DNA of 64,000 bases from Streptomyces sp. NBC_01314 (GCF_041435215.1 NZ_CP108394.1:9052001-9116000); one strand, 5' to 3'; shown: positions 9,150 to 18,046, counted from the stretch's first letter. Notes: a model not told the origin generated them from the sequence alone. Numbers and translations: made by a program.

Positions 9150-10208
9150 ATGATTCGAATCAGGGCTGGGGCTCCTCGGCGGGCGCCGTACCGGGGGCGT
9201 GGTCTCTCCGGTCGGCGGTCCGTGCGGAGGGCGCTGATCGGTGCCCGGATCGCCGGCGGTGCCGTGTGCCTCGCGGTCGGCACCGGGCTGCTGCTGCACG
9301 TCAGGCAGGTGATGCTGCGGGAAGTGCGGCAGGCGCGCGAGGTCGCGGGCGCCGCGCGGAGCCTGCTGCTGCGGCCACTGCCCGCACGGATCGACGGGCT
9401 GGCCACCGCCGCCGCGCAGCTCTCCGCCGACCGGGGCGCGAGCGTCGGCGGCGACCTGTACGAGGTGATCGCCACCGAGCACGGCGTGCGGGTGGTGATG
9501 GGTGACGTACGAGGGCATGGCCTCGCCGCCGTCGGCACCGTCGCCGCCGTGCTGGGCAGCTTCCGCGAGGCCGTCCACGACGAGGCCGAACTCGCCGGGG
9601 TCCTGGCCCGTCTCGACCGCTCCCTCGCCCGGCACCTCCGCGACCGTGCCCGTACCGAGGACACCGAGGACACCGAGGACTTCGTGACCGTCCTCCTCCT
9701 GGAGATCGCCCCCGACGGCGAACTCCACGCCCTCAACTGCGGCCACCCCTGGCCCTACCTGCTCGGCGTCGGCCGGGCGGCACCTGTCGCCTGCGCCGAC
9801 CCCATGCCCCCGCTCGGCCTCTTCCCGCTGCCCGCCGAGCTCCCCGTCACCGCCTGCGGTCAACTCCTCCCGGGCGAGGCCCTGTTCCTCCACACGGACG
9901 GGGTGGAGGACGCGAGGGACGGGCAGGGCCGCTTCTTCCCCCTGGCGACCGCGTTGACGCGCGCGGTGAGGGCCCAGCCGATCTCCCCCCACTCCGTACT
10001 GCGAGGGGTGTTCACCCAACTCCTCCGCCACGCAGGAGGCAGGCCCAAGGATGACATCGCGATACTGGTGCTTCGCAACGACCGCCTCATCAGCCGTACT
10101 CCGGTTCTTCGGGGCGCGGGGCTGCATCAATCCGCGGCTCCGCCGCGGGGCGCGATCAGCCCCCACGCGCCGACGGCCGACAGTCCACCCGTCGCTCCGG
10201 CCCCGTAG
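9150..10208 (+). CDS. Membrane-anchored SpoIIE/PP2C-type phosphatase
   Basis: 352 residues. One N-terminal membrane segment (about 29-49) then a PPM/SpoIIE phosphatase domain: ASVGGDLYEV, MGDVRGHGLAAV, NCGHPWPYLL, HTDGVEDARD and KDDIAILVLR carry the metal-binding aspartates. Such enzymes dephosphorylate anti-anti-sigma-like proteins or Ser/Thr kinase targets; here no RsbV/RsbW-type gene is adjacent. There is no sensory domain between the membrane segment and the catalytic domain, unlike many relatives. The family normally ends near KDDIAILVLRN; the last 40 or so residues (from about 312) are encoded by a dispersed genomic repeat and look like accidental read-through. Confidence 0.9.
   Translation: MIRIRAGAPRRAPYRGRGLSGRRSVRRALIGARIAGGAVCLAVGTGLLLHVRQVMLREVRQAREVAGAARSLLLRPLPARIDGLATAAAQLSADRGASVGGDLYEVIATEHGVRVVMGDVRGHGLAAVGTVAAVLGSFREAVHDEAELAGVLARLDRSLARHLRDRARTEDTEDTEDFVTVLLLEIAPDGELHALNCGHPWPYLLGVGRAAPVACADPMPPLGLFPLPAELPVTACGQLLPGEALFLHTDGVEDARDGQGRFFPLATALTRAVRAQPISPHSVLRGVFTQLLRHAGGRPKDDIAILVLRNDRLISRTPVLRGAGLHQSAAPPRGAISPHAPTADSPPVAPAP
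10108..10165 (+). repeat. Dispersed repeat copy inside the 3' end of the phosphatase gene
   Basis: GGGGCGCGGGGCTGCATC, then CGCGGCTCCGCCGCGG and GGCGCGATCAGCCCCC. It matches the reverse complement of 44639-44695 (GGGGCGCGGGGCTGTATCG, CGCGGCTCCGCCGCG, GGCGCGACAAGCC). It contains a self-complementary CCGCGGCTCCGCCGCGG. Confidence 0.85.
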
Positions 10209-10330
10209 TCGCCCCCGGTCCGCCCGGCCGGGCCACCGCGCTGTAGGAGGGGGAGCCGACGGCCCGGCCGGCCTCTTGCGAGGCATTTCAGTCAACCGGT
10301 CCGACACTCTCCGCGACAGCGCGCACACGG

Positions 10331-10365
10331 CCCGAATTCGGGTATTCCGCTCACACCCCGTGTGA
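10331..10365 (+). promoter_or_regulatory. Two palindromes upstream of the NsdA-like gene
   Basis: A perfect 12-base palindrome CCCGAATTCGGG (10331-10342) and a perfect inverted repeat TCACAC-CCC-GTGTGA (10351-10365), 54 to 88 bases before the next gene's ATG. Candidate operators; the binding protein is unknown. Confidence 0.4.
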
Positions 10366-10418
10366 AAGGGGAGGCGCTACGCTGCCACTCGCCGGCACCG
10401 AGCCACCGGAGGGCCTCC

Positions 10419-11759
10419 ATGCAGCCCAACACCCTGCTCGACGCGATCCTCGACGAGGCCGGTATCTCCCACGCCGGTCTCGCCGCACACGTCAACCAGG
10501 CGGGGCGGGCCCGTGGGCTGGCGCTGAGATACGAACACACCGCCGTGGCCCGGTGGTTGAAGGGGCAGCGGCCGCGCGGCCAGGTGCCCGACCTGATCTG
10601 TGAGGTGCTCGCCGGGCGGCTGCACCGGACGGTCGCCCTCGACGACATCGGGCTCGGTGTGCCCGGCGAGCTGATCTCCCAGCACGGCGCCGGGCTCTCC
10701 GGCTTCGTGGAGCGCGCCACCGCCCTGTGGCGCTCCGACGAACAGCAGCGCGCGCACGTCCTCGGTGCGCCCGCCGTCACCGGGACGCCCGCCGTGATGC
10801 CCGTCTGGGAGTGGGAGAACCCGCCGGAGGACGTCGATGTGTCCCGTGGTGGACGGCACCGCGTCAGCATGGCCGACATCGAGATGCTGCGCTCGGCCCG
10901 TACGCACTACGAGCAGATGTACCGCAAGGCCGGGGGCGTCGCCACCCGCACCCGGATCGTCGGGTTCCTCAACGCGGAGGCCGCGCCGCTGCTGCGGGGC
11001 AGCTACACCGACGCCACCGGACGCCAACTGCACCGGGCCACCGGCGGGCTGGTGGCGATCGCCGGGATCTGCGCGTACGACTCCGACGCCCACGGGCTGG
11101 CCCAGCGCTACTTCCACCAGGCGCTGCGGCTGGCGAAGGCCAGCGGGGACCGAGGGCTCGGGGCGTACGTCATCGCGCTGCTCGTCAACCAGTCGCTGTT
11201 CATGCGGGAGCACCGGCAGGCCGTCGCCTTCGCCGAGGCGGCGCTGCGCACCGCGGGCAAGCACATCACCCCGGCGCTCGCCTCCGACCTCTACGCGATG
11301 CAGGCGAAGGCGTACGCGCACCTGGGCGACGGCACGAGTGCCCTGTCCTGCATCCGGCGGGCCGAGCAGGCCGCCGAGCACATCCGGCGCGGTCATGAAC
11401 CCGATGAGACCGGCTATGTCCAGCCGGGCCTGGTGAACGTCCAGGTGGCGGAGGCGTTGCTCAGCCTCGGCGACCTGACGGCCGCGGCGGAGCACGCCGT
11501 GGCCGCCGTCGACACCCCGGCGCACGACCGGGGGCGCGTGCACCGGCTCGCGATGCTCAGCCAGATCGAGCTGCGGCAGGGCAACGCGGACAAGGCGGTG
11601 GCCACCGCCGTGGAAATGGCCGAGCGGGCACGGGGAATGGAGTCCATGCGCCTGCGTGACAGACTGCGGGCGGTACGCGAACACCTCGTGCGCAGCGGCG
11701 GCGCGGGGACCTCCGAAGCCGCCGAACTCATCGACGGAGCACTGCGCGTACCGCTCTGA
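10419..11759 (+). CDS. NsdA-like regulatory protein with TPR-type repeats
   Basis: 446 residues from ATG 10419. The N terminus (TLLDAILDEAGISHAGLAAH then RYEHTAVARWLKGQRPRG) resembles an HTH/XRE-like module; the rest is an alpha-helical array of TPR-like pairs (for example HGLAQRYFHQALRLAKASGD, TPALASDLYAMQAKAYAHLG). This layout is that of NsdA/NsdB-type proteins, some of which repress antibiotic production and sporulation in Streptomyces. I infer only the family; no DNA target is visible apart from palindromes in its own upstream gap. Monocistronic. Confidence 0.65.
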   Translation: MQPNTLLDAILDEAGISHAGLAAHVNQAGRARGLALRYEHTAVARWLKGQRPRGQVPDLICEVLAGRLHRTVALDDIGLGVPGELISQHGAGLSGFVERATALWRSDEQQRAHVLGAPAVTGTPAVMPVWEWENPPEDVDVSRGGRHRVSMADIEMLRSARTHYEQMYRKAGGVATRTRIVGFLNAEAAPLLRGSYTDATGRQLHRATGGLVAIAGICAYDSDAHGLAQRYFHQALRLAKASGDRGLGAYVIALLVNQSLFMREHRQAVAFAEAALRTAGKHITPALASDLYAMQAKAYAHLGDGTSALSCIRRAEQAAEHIRRGHEPDETGYVQPGLVNVQVAEALLSLGDLTAAAEHAVAAVDTPAHDRGRVHRLAMLSQIELRQGNADKAVATAVEMAERARGMESMRLRDRLRAVREHLVRSGGAGTSEAAELIDGALRVPL

Positions 11760-11857
11760 CGCCGTGCGCCGGGTGCGGCCGTGCACCGGCTGTGCGCCTG
11801 CTGTCACCCAGCTCCTGCTGCGATATTGCCACTTACTCGGCGGAAGGTGGCAGAACC

Positions 11858-12403
11858 ATGCAGTGGACGAAACAGAGCGAACAAACTGTGTACTCGAACC
11901 GCTGGTTCAGCGTCAATCTCGCAGATGTCGCGTTGCCGGACGGGCGGCGCCTCGATCACTTCCTTATACGGCTGCGGCCCGTGGCCGTGGCCACCGTGAT
12001 CAACGAGGCCAACGAGGTGCTGCTGCTGTGGCGGCACCGCTTCATCACCGACAGCTGGGGGTGGGAGCTCGCGGCGGGCGTCGTCGAGGACGGCGAAGCC
12101 ATCGCCGAGGCGGCCGCCCGCGAACTGGAGGAGGAGACCGGATGGCGGCCGGGGCCTCTGCGCCACCTGCTGAGCGTCGAGCCCTCCAACGGGCTCACCG
12201 ACGCCCGTCACCACATCTACTGGGCCGACGAGGGCGCGTATGTCGGTCACCCGGTGGACGACTTCGAGTCGGACCGCAGGGAATGGGTTCCCCTCAAGCT
12301 CGTTCCCGACATGGTCGCCCGCGGCGAGGTCCCGGCCGCCAACATGGCGGCCGCCCTGCTCCTGCTGCACCATCTGCGTCTCGGGCAGGACGCCAGGCTC
12401 TGA
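11858..12403 (+). CDS. Nudix hydrolase
   Basis: 181 residues. The Nudix box is complete: G-x5-E-x7-REL-EEETGW within the segment starting GVVEDGE (about residue 77), so it should hydrolyse a nucleoside diphosphate linked to another moiety. The N-terminal part (VYSNRWFSVNLADVALPDGR) and length resemble ADP-ribose/ADP-sugar pyrophosphatases, but the substrate cannot be fixed. The start at 11858 is supported by GGAAGGTGG eight bases upstream. It follows the NsdA-like gene by about 100 bases and ends 28 bases from the end of a convergent gene. Confidence 0.85.
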   Translation: MQWTKQSEQTVYSNRWFSVNLADVALPDGRRLDHFLIRLRPVAVATVINEANEVLLLWRHRFITDSWGWELAAGVVEDGEAIAEAAARELEEETGWRPGPLRHLLSVEPSNGLTDARHHIYWADEGAYVGHPVDDFESDRREWVPLKLVPDMVARGEVPAANMAAALLLLHHLRLGQDARL

Positions 12404-12431
12404 ACGCCCCCTCGCGTCCCGCCCGGCGAAG

Positions 12432-12689
12432 CTAGCGGCCCAGCACCTGCCAGACGGACACCACCAGGGCGCCCAGGGCCGTGAGGGCCGCCACCGCGGG
12501 CAGAGGCCAGCGGGAGTGCTCCAGGGTGACGACCCGGGTGTTCAGGTCGTCCAGTTCCTTGGCGCTCTGTTCGGCGCGGTGGCTCAACAGGGTCAGCCCT
12601 CCTTCGACGCGTGTGTGCGCCACATCCAGGCGGCGGCGTAACTCTGCGAGTTCGCCGTGGTGCACGGGATGCTCGGGGTCGATGGCCAC
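12432..12689 (-). CDS. Small membrane protein with coiled coil
   Basis: 85 residues from GTG 12689, chosen because AAGGAG lies 7 bases upstream; a longer open frame lacks a ribosome site. The N-terminal two thirds form an amphipathic, charged helix (LAELRRRLDVAHTRVEGG, AEQSAKELDDLNTRVV), then one C-terminal membrane span (VAALTALGALVVSVWQVL). A tail-anchored topology with the coiled coil in the cytosol is likely. No family recognised with confidence; function unknown. Confidence 0.6.
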   Translation of the reverse strand: MAIDPEHPVHHGELAELRRRLDVAHTRVEGGLTLLSHRAEQSAKELDDLNTRVVTLEHSRWPLPAVAALTALGALVVSVWQVLGR

Positions 12690-12818
12690 GAGTCCGCTCC
12701 TTTCTGTAGTTGTTCCATCCCTTGCATGCGCACGTGAAGTCAACTCGCCTGGTGGGCGTGTGGGGAGAGTGTGCGGAAGGCATATGCGTGTCCGCCGCGC
12801 ACACGGTGTGTGAATACG

Positions 12819-12853
12819 ACGGGCCCGGCATCGTTCTCCGGTGCCGGGCCCGT
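12819..12853 (-). terminator. Terminator of the 3-hydroxybutyryl-CoA dehydrogenase gene
   Basis: Perfect 12-bp stem ACGGGCCCGGCA / TGCCGGGCCCGT with an 11-base loop, 57 bases past the minus-strand stop at 12910. Confidence 0.7.
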
Positions 12854-12909
12854 TCGAGGAAACAACTGACCGTCCGTAACGGCCTTTGGGGAATCAGGCG
12901 GACGACTGA

Positions 12910-13770
12910 TCAGGCGTACGAGTAGAAACCCGACCCCGACTTCCGGCCGAGCCTCCCTGCGTCCACCATGCGCTGGAGCAGCGGGGGAGCGGCGTACAGC
13001 GGCTCCTTGTACTCCTCGTACATCGAGTTGGCGATGGAGACGACGGTGTCCAGGCCGATCAGGTCGGAGAGCTTCAACGGGCCCATCGGGTGGGCGCAGC
13101 CCAGCTCCATGCCGTTGTCGATGTCCTCGCGGCCCGCTATGCCCGACTCGAACATCCGGATCGCGGAGAGCAGATACGGCACGAGCAGCGCGTTGACGAC
13201 GAAGCCCGAACGGTCCTGGGCGCGTACGGAGTGCTTGCCGAGCACCTTCTCGGCGAACAGCTGCGCCCGGCCGAGGGTGCCCTCGGAGGTGGTGAGCGCC
13301 GGGATCAGCTCGACGAGCTTCTGCACCGGGGCCGGGTTGAAGAAGTGGATGCCGATGACGTGGTCGGGCCGCGAGGTGGCGACCGCGAGCTTCACCAGCG
13401 GGATGGAGGAGGTGTTCGAGGCGAGGATCGCGTCCGGGCGGGTCACCACCTGGTCGAGCACCTGGAAGATCTGGGTCTTCACCTGCTCGTTCTCCACGAC
13501 CGCCTCGATGACGAGGTCACGGTCGGCGAACTCGCCGAGGTCGGTGGTGAAGCTGAGGCGCGCCTGCGTCTCGTCCCGCTCCGCCTCGGTGATCTTGCCG
13601 CGCTCGGCCGCCTTGGACAGGGAGTTGAACAGCCGGGTACGGCCGATCTCCAGGGCCTCGCCACTGGTCTCGGCGACCTTCACGTCCAGTCCGGCGCGGG
13701 CGCACACCTCGGCGATACCCGCCCCCATCTGGCCACAGCCCACGATTCCGACTCGCTCGATGTCGGTCAC
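12910..13770 (-). CDS. 3-hydroxybutyryl-CoA dehydrogenase
   Basis: 286 residues. NAD(P)-dependent interconversion of acetoacetyl-CoA and 3-hydroxybutyryl-CoA. The Rossmann motif VGIVGCGQMGAGIAEVCARAG opens the protein; ASNTSSIPL and HFFNPAPVQKLVELI (catalytic His) follow; the C-terminal 3HCDH domain has RSGFVVNALLVPYL and LGCAHPMGPLKLSDLIGLD. It is a stand-alone enzyme rather than part of a FadB fusion, consistent with roles in butyryl/ethylmalonyl-CoA supply or fatty-acid breakdown. Followed by its own terminator; no other beta-oxidation gene is nearby. Confidence 0.93.
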   Translation of the reverse strand: MTDIERVGIVGCGQMGAGIAEVCARAGLDVKVAETSGEALEIGRTRLFNSLSKAAERGKITEAERDETQARLSFTTDLGEFADRDLVIEAVVENEQVKTQIFQVLDQVVTRPDAILASNTSSIPLVKLAVATSRPDHVIGIHFFNPAPVQKLVELIPALTTSEGTLGRAQLFAEKVLGKHSVRAQDRSGFVVNALLVPYLLSAIRMFESGIAGREDIDNGMELGCAHPMGPLKLSDLIGLDTVVSIANSMYEEYKEPLYAAPPLLQRMVDAGRLGRKSGSGFYSYA

Positions 13771-13852
13771 ATCGTCCCTTTCGCTGGTCTACGTCCCTGG
13801 CAGACACCCCTGGTGTGGGCCTGTGCCAAACCTGCACGTTACCCGCGACGCC

Positions 13853-13864
13853 TACTGATCAGTA
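13853..13864. promoter_or_regulatory. Perfect palindrome TACTGATCAGTA
   Basis: Twelve-base perfect palindrome in the gap between two divergent genes (ends 13770 and 13946). A candidate operator for either gene; an ACACC-CCT-GGTGT element lies just before it (near 13804). Unassigned. Confidence 0.4.
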
Positions 13865-13945
13865 TTCCGGGTGTCACATGGAAGGCTGGCCGGGGAGCGG
13901 TCCGCGACGGGGCGGACGCGTGGGAAGCGTACGCGGAGGACGGCG

Positions 13946-15202
13946 ATGCATAGGAAGCCACGGATGTCACGACGGGCGTTCTGGGCGACCGCGGCGGCGA
14001 CACTCGTGGCGGCCGGCGGTGTGGCCGGTACCGCCATCGCCGGCGGGGAGCCGAGTCCCCGCCGCAGGGCTGCCGAGGGCGAGATGCGCGGCATGTGGCT
14101 GGCCACCGTCGTCAACCGGGACTGGCCCTCCGCGCCCGGTCTGTCCGCCGCCAAGCAGCGCGCCGAACTCCTGGCCCACCTCGACACCGCAGTGGCCCGC
14201 CGCCTCAACGCGGTGATCTTCCAGGTCCGCCCCACCGCCGACGCGCTCTGGCCCTCCCCGCACGAGCCCTGGTCGCAGTACCTCACCGGTACTCAGGGCA
14301 AGAACCCCGGCTGGGACCCGCTGGGCACGGCGGTCGAGGAGGCCCACGCCCGGGGGCTCGAACTGCACGCCTGGTTCAACCCGTACCGGATCGCCCTCCA
14401 CACCGACCCGAGCCGTCTCGTCGCCTCGCACCCGGCCCGGAAGAACCCCGACTGGGTCGTCCCCTACGGTGGCAAGCTCCACTACAACCCGGGCATCCCC
14501 GCCGTCCGCGCCTTCGTGCGGGAGGCCATGCTCGACGCCGTACGGAAGTACCCGGTCGACGCCGTGCACTTCGACGACTACTTCTACCCGTACCCGGTGG
14601 CGGGCCAGGTCTTCAACGACGACGCGGCCTACGACGGGCACGGCGGGAGTTTCCCCAACCGGGCGGCCTGGCGGCGTGACAACATCGACAAACTGGTGCG
14701 GGAGACGGCGGCGGAGATCAAGGTGATCCGCCCCGGCACACAGTTCGGGATCAGCCCCTTCGGTGTGTGGCGCAACGCCGCGACCGACGTGCGCGGCTCG
14801 GACACCCGGGCGGGCGTGCAGACGTACGACGATCTGTACGCGGACACACGGAAATGGGTCCAGGAGAACTGGATCGACTACCTCGTGCCGCAGCTGTACT
14901 GGAACATCGGCTTCGCCGCCGCCGACTACGCCAAGCTGCTGCCCTGGTGGGCCGAGACCGCCCGGGGCAGCGGGACGCGGCTGTACATCGGGGAGGCCCT
15001 GTACAAGGCGGGCGACCCGGCGCAGCCCGCTGCCTGGCAGGACCCGGCCGAGCTGTCGGCGCACCTCACCCTGGCCCGCGACGTCCCGGAGGCGCGCGGA
15101 CATGTCTTCTTCTCGGCCAAGGAGGTGGGGCTCGACGGGATCGGTGCGATGGCACGGGTGGTCGCCGACCACTATCAGCGGCCGGCGGAACCACCACGCT
15201 GA
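13946..15202 (+). CDS. Secreted GHL10/DUF187-type glycoside hydrolase
   Basis: 418 residues from ATG 13946, with GGAGGA five bases upstream. A twin-arginine-type signal (MSRRAFWATAAATLVAAGG) suggests Tat export. The body matches the GHL10 (YngK-like) family: EMRGMWLATVVNRDWPS, LNAVIFQVRPTADALWPS, ELHAWFNPYRIA, VDAVHFDDYFYPYP, and ISPFGVWRN. These TIM-barrel proteins are thought to act on cell-surface or wall polysaccharides, but substrates are poorly known. The HFDD and QLYW motifs carry likely catalytic acids. Divergent from the dehydrogenase gene across the palindrome at 13853. Confidence 0.85.
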   Translation: MHRKPRMSRRAFWATAAATLVAAGGVAGTAIAGGEPSPRRRAAEGEMRGMWLATVVNRDWPSAPGLSAAKQRAELLAHLDTAVARRLNAVIFQVRPTADALWPSPHEPWSQYLTGTQGKNPGWDPLGTAVEEAHARGLELHAWFNPYRIALHTDPSRLVASHPARKNPDWVVPYGGKLHYNPGIPAVRAFVREAMLDAVRKYPVDAVHFDDYFYPYPVAGQVFNDDAAYDGHGGSFPNRAAWRRDNIDKLVRETAAEIKVIRPGTQFGISPFGVWRNAATDVRGSDTRAGVQTYDDLYADTRKWVQENWIDYLVPQLYWNIGFAAADYAKLLPWWAETARGSGTRLYIGEALYKAGDPAQPAAWQDPAELSAHLTLARDVPEARGHVFFSAKEVGLDGIGAMARVVADHYQRPAEPPR

Positions 15203-15230
15203 CCAGACCGGGTGAAGGGACGCGGGGTGA

Positions 15231-15428
15231 TTACCTCGGGTCCCCGGGGTGACGGACGACGGTGTCCGGGCCCGGGGCCATCAGCGCCTCGTGCCCGTCG
15301 TCCTCGAACCTGACCCGGTAGGGCGGGTTCCCGTTCTGGCCGAGCACCTCCAGGACCTGCGCGGTCCGGTCGTGGTGCCCGACGGTCCTGCCGTGCACCA
15401 GCAGGGTGTCGCCTACAGCTGCCTGCAT
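15231..15428 (-). CDS. DUF1918 family protein
   Basis: 65 residues from ATG 15428, with GAGGAGG six bases upstream. Matches the small actinobacterial DUF1918 beta-barrel pattern: VGDTLLVHGRTVG, RTAQVLEVLG, PPYRVRFEDDGHEALMAPGPD. Cytosolic, function unknown. It is convergent with the GHL10 gene, 28 bases between stops. Confidence 0.85.
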   Translation of the reverse strand: MQAAVGDTLLVHGRTVGHHDRTAQVLEVLGQNGNPPYRVRFEDDGHEALMAPGPDTVVRHPGDPR

Positions 15429-15529
15429 CGGGGGCCTCCTCGTCTCGCACAAGAGTGGCAATCCGTGACCGCAGTCTATTGCGGGCGGCGCCGGTTGAAC
15501 CGGTGTGCGTAACGGGCTCTCAGACGCTC

Positions 15530-16588
15530 TCAGGCGGAGGAGCGCTGGGTGACCGCGATGCAGACCAGCACGGCGGCGGCCGTCAGGGGCGCGGCCGGGG
15601 TGAGCTGCTCACCGAGGAGCAGCACCGCCCACACCAGTGTGAGCAGCGGCTGCGCCAGCTGCAACTGGCTGGCCTTCGGTATGCCGATCGCCGCCATGCC
15701 CCGGTACCAGACGACCAGCCCCAGGAACTGGGACCCGGCCGCCACCCACAGCAGCCCGGCCACACTGTGCGCGGTCAGCTGGACCGGCTCGTACGACAGG
15801 GCCAGCAGGGTGCCCGGCACGCTCAGCGGCAGACAGAGCACCAGGGCCCAGCCGATGACCTGCCAGCCCGGCATCACCCGGGCCAGCCGGCCGCCCTCGG
15901 TGTAGCCGGCCGCGCACACCAGCAGGGCGACGAAGAGGTAGAGGTCGGCCTTCGTGAGGGCGCCGCCGCTCTGTGTCACGGTGAACGCGAGGACGGCGGC
16001 GGCCCCGGCGAGGGCGGCGGTCCAGAAGGTGCGCGAGGGGCGGGTGCCCATGCGCAGCGCCGAGAACAGGGCGGTCGTCAGCGGGAGCAGGCCGACCACG
16101 ACGGCGGCGTGCGCGGTGGTCGAGGTCTGCAGCGCGAGCGTCGTCAGCAGCGGGAAGCCCACCACGACACCGGCGGCCACGACCGCGAGTCCCGCCCAGT
16201 GCCGACGGCCGGGCGGTCGCACCCTCCACGGTCGGCCGCGCCCGCGCGAGGGGACCCCCACCGCCAGCAGGCAGATCCCCGCGATGACGGCGGCGAGGAC
16301 GCTGCGCACGGCGACGAGGGACCAGGGGCCGAAACCCTCCAGGCCCCAGGCGGTGGCCGGGAAGGTGAGGGAGAAGGCGGTGACGCCGAGGGCTGCCTGG
16401 AGAGTGCCGCCGGTGCGGGCGCGGTGGTCGGTCCCGGGCGCGGCCGGGCTGGCGCCGGTGGCGTCGGAGGGGCGGATTCCGGAGGTGACCGGTCGTGGCC
16501 CGGTATGCGCCGGTCGCGGCCCGCTGCCCTCCGGGCCGCTGTCCACCGCTACTGAACCTCGGGCGATAGCGCTACTCTCTACTCTCAT
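15530..16588 (-). CDS. EamA/DMT-family transporter
   Basis: 352 residues with about ten membrane spans in two EamA halves (about 60-195 and 205-345), preceded by a Pro/Ser/Arg-rich hydrophilic N terminus that may be over-long. The ATG at 16588 shares a CATG with the start of the divergent MocR gene and has no Shine-Dalgarno; a GTG near codon 15 (reading VDSGPEGSG) is a credible alternative. DMT transporters export amino acids or other small metabolites. MocR regulators are often found divergent from such transporters and control them, so this is probably a regulator-target pair. Confidence 0.85.
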   Translation of the reverse strand: MRVESSAIARGSVAVDSGPEGSGPRPAHTGPRPVTSGIRPSDATGASPAAPGTDHRARTGGTLQAALGVTAFSLTFPATAWGLEGFGPWSLVAVRSVLAAVIAGICLLAVGVPSRGRGRPWRVRPPGRRHWAGLAVVAAGVVVGFPLLTTLALQTSTTAHAAVVVGLLPLTTALFSALRMGTRPSRTFWTAALAGAAAVLAFTVTQSGGALTKADLYLFVALLVCAAGYTEGGRLARVMPGWQVIGWALVLCLPLSVPGTLLALSYEPVQLTAHSVAGLLWVAAGSQFLGLVVWYRGMAAIGIPKASQLQLAQPLLTLVWAVLLLGEQLTPAAPLTAAAVLVCIAVTQRSSA

Positions 16589-18029
16589 GCAAGAGCGTAG
16601 CAGTGGCAGAGAACTGGCGGAACAGCTGCGGAGCGAGCTGAACCGCTACTCACCCGGTGGAAAGCTGCCGTCGAGCCGGGCGCTCGTCGAACGTTTCCGG
16701 GTGAGCCCGGTGACCGTCTCGCGGGCTTTGGCGCAGCTGGCCGCCGAGGGGCTCGTGGTGACCCGGCCGGGGGCGGGCGCCTTCCGGGCGCGGCCACGTG
16801 AGGGCCGGGCGGCCGTGGGGGACACGTCCTGGCAGGAGGTCGCGCTGAGCGCGGACGGCAGCGCCGAGCCGTCGCCCCGCACGGTGGACGCCTCCGGAGT
16901 GCTGGTCTCGCTCGCCTCTCCGCCACCCGGCGTGATCGAGTTCAACAGCGGCTATCTGCACCCGTCGCTGCAGCCGGAACAGGCCATGGGCGCGGCTCTG
17001 TCGAGAGCCGGACGGCGGCCAGGGGTGTGGGCGCGACCGCCGGTCGAGGGCGTGCCGGAGCTGCGCGAGTGGTTCGCGCGGAGCATCGGCGGGGCGATCA
17101 CCGCCGCCGAGGTGATCGTCGCGGCGGGCGGCCAGTCCGCCCTGACCACCGCCCTGCGTGCCCTCGCGCCGCCCGGGGCGCCCGTCCTGGTCGAGTCGCC
17201 CACCTACCCGGGCATGCTGGCGATCGCACGGGCGGCCGGGCTGCGGCCCGTTCCGGTGCCGGTGGACGCGGACGGGGTCAGACCCGCCCTCCTCGCCGAC
17301 GCGTTCAGGGCGTCCGGCGCCCGGGTCTTCGTCTGCCAGCCGCTCTTCCAGAACCCCACCGGTGCCGTCCTGTCGGCCGACCGCAGGGGTGAGGTGCTGC
17401 GGATCGCCCGCGAGGCGGGGGCCTTCGTCGTGGAGGACGACTTCGTACGCCGTCTCGTGCACGAGGACGCCGGACCGCTGCCCGGGCCGCTGGCGGCCGA
17501 CGATCCCGACGGCGTGGTCGTGCACGTCTCCTCCCTGACCAAGGCGACCTCACCCAGCTTCCGGGTGGGCGCCCTGGCCGCCCGGGGCCCGGTTCTGGAA
17601 CGGCTGCGCGCCATCCAGGTCGTCGACACCTTCTTCGTACCGCGCCCCCTCCAGGAGGCCGCCCTCGAACTCGTCGGCTCACCCGCCTGGCCCCGCCATC
17701 TCCGGGCGGTCTCCAGGGAGTTGAGGAACCGCCGGGACACGCTGACCGCCGAGCTTCGGATGCGCCTGCCCGAACTCGCCCTGCCCCACATCCCCTCGGG
17801 CGGCTACCACCTGTGGCTGCGCCTCCCCGACGGCACCGACGAGCCCGCGCTGGTCGCCGCCGCGCTCCGCGCGGGCGTGGCGGTCACCCCCGGTCGCCCC
17901 TACTTCAGTGCCGAACCCCCGGCCGGACACCTCCGGTTGAGCTTCGCCGGTGTCGCGGGCGCGGGGGAGATCGCGGAAGGGGTAGGGCGGCTGAGGGCGG
18001 CCGTAAAGGGTTCGACAGCGGGCTTCTGA
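16587..18029 (+). CDS. MocR-type PLP-dependent transcriptional regulator
   Basis: 480 residues. GntR-type winged helix at the N terminus (about 8-75; LPSSRALVERFRVSPVTVSR) fused to an aminotransferase-fold domain (about 110-475) with AAGGQSALTTALRALAP, QPLFQNPTGAVLS and the PLP lysine in SSLTKATSPSFRVGAL. Such proteins sense PLP or an amino compound and regulate neighbours. The ATG is directly downstream of a TACTCT-like -10, so a leaderless transcript is plausible. An imperfect inverted repeat GCTACTCT / AGAGCGTAGC surrounds both divergent starts and may be the operator. A GNAT gene follows 17 bases later. Confidence 0.9.
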   Translation: MQERSSGRELAEQLRSELNRYSPGGKLPSSRALVERFRVSPVTVSRALAQLAAEGLVVTRPGAGAFRARPREGRAAVGDTSWQEVALSADGSAEPSPRTVDASGVLVSLASPPPGVIEFNSGYLHPSLQPEQAMGAALSRAGRRPGVWARPPVEGVPELREWFARSIGGAITAAEVIVAAGGQSALTTALRALAPPGAPVLVESPTYPGMLAIARAAGLRPVPVPVDADGVRPALLADAFRASGARVFVCQPLFQNPTGAVLSADRRGEVLRIAREAGAFVVEDDFVRRLVHEDAGPLPGPLAADDPDGVVVHVSSLTKATSPSFRVGALAARGPVLERLRAIQVVDTFFVPRPLQEAALELVGSPAWPRHLRAVSRELRNRRDTLTAELRMRLPELALPHIPSGGYHLWLRLPDGTDEPALVAAALRAGVAVTPGRPYFSAEPPAGHLRLSFAGVAGAGEIAEGVGRLRAAVKGSTAGF

Positions 18030-18046
18030 CCTGCGAGCGTCCAGCC

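Noticed and set aside
6122..9736. A very long open frame on the minus strand opposite pheST
   Set aside because: GC-rich codon bias keeps antisense frames open; its composition is Arg/Gly/Asp shadow-like, and pheS/pheT are unmistakable on the plus strand.
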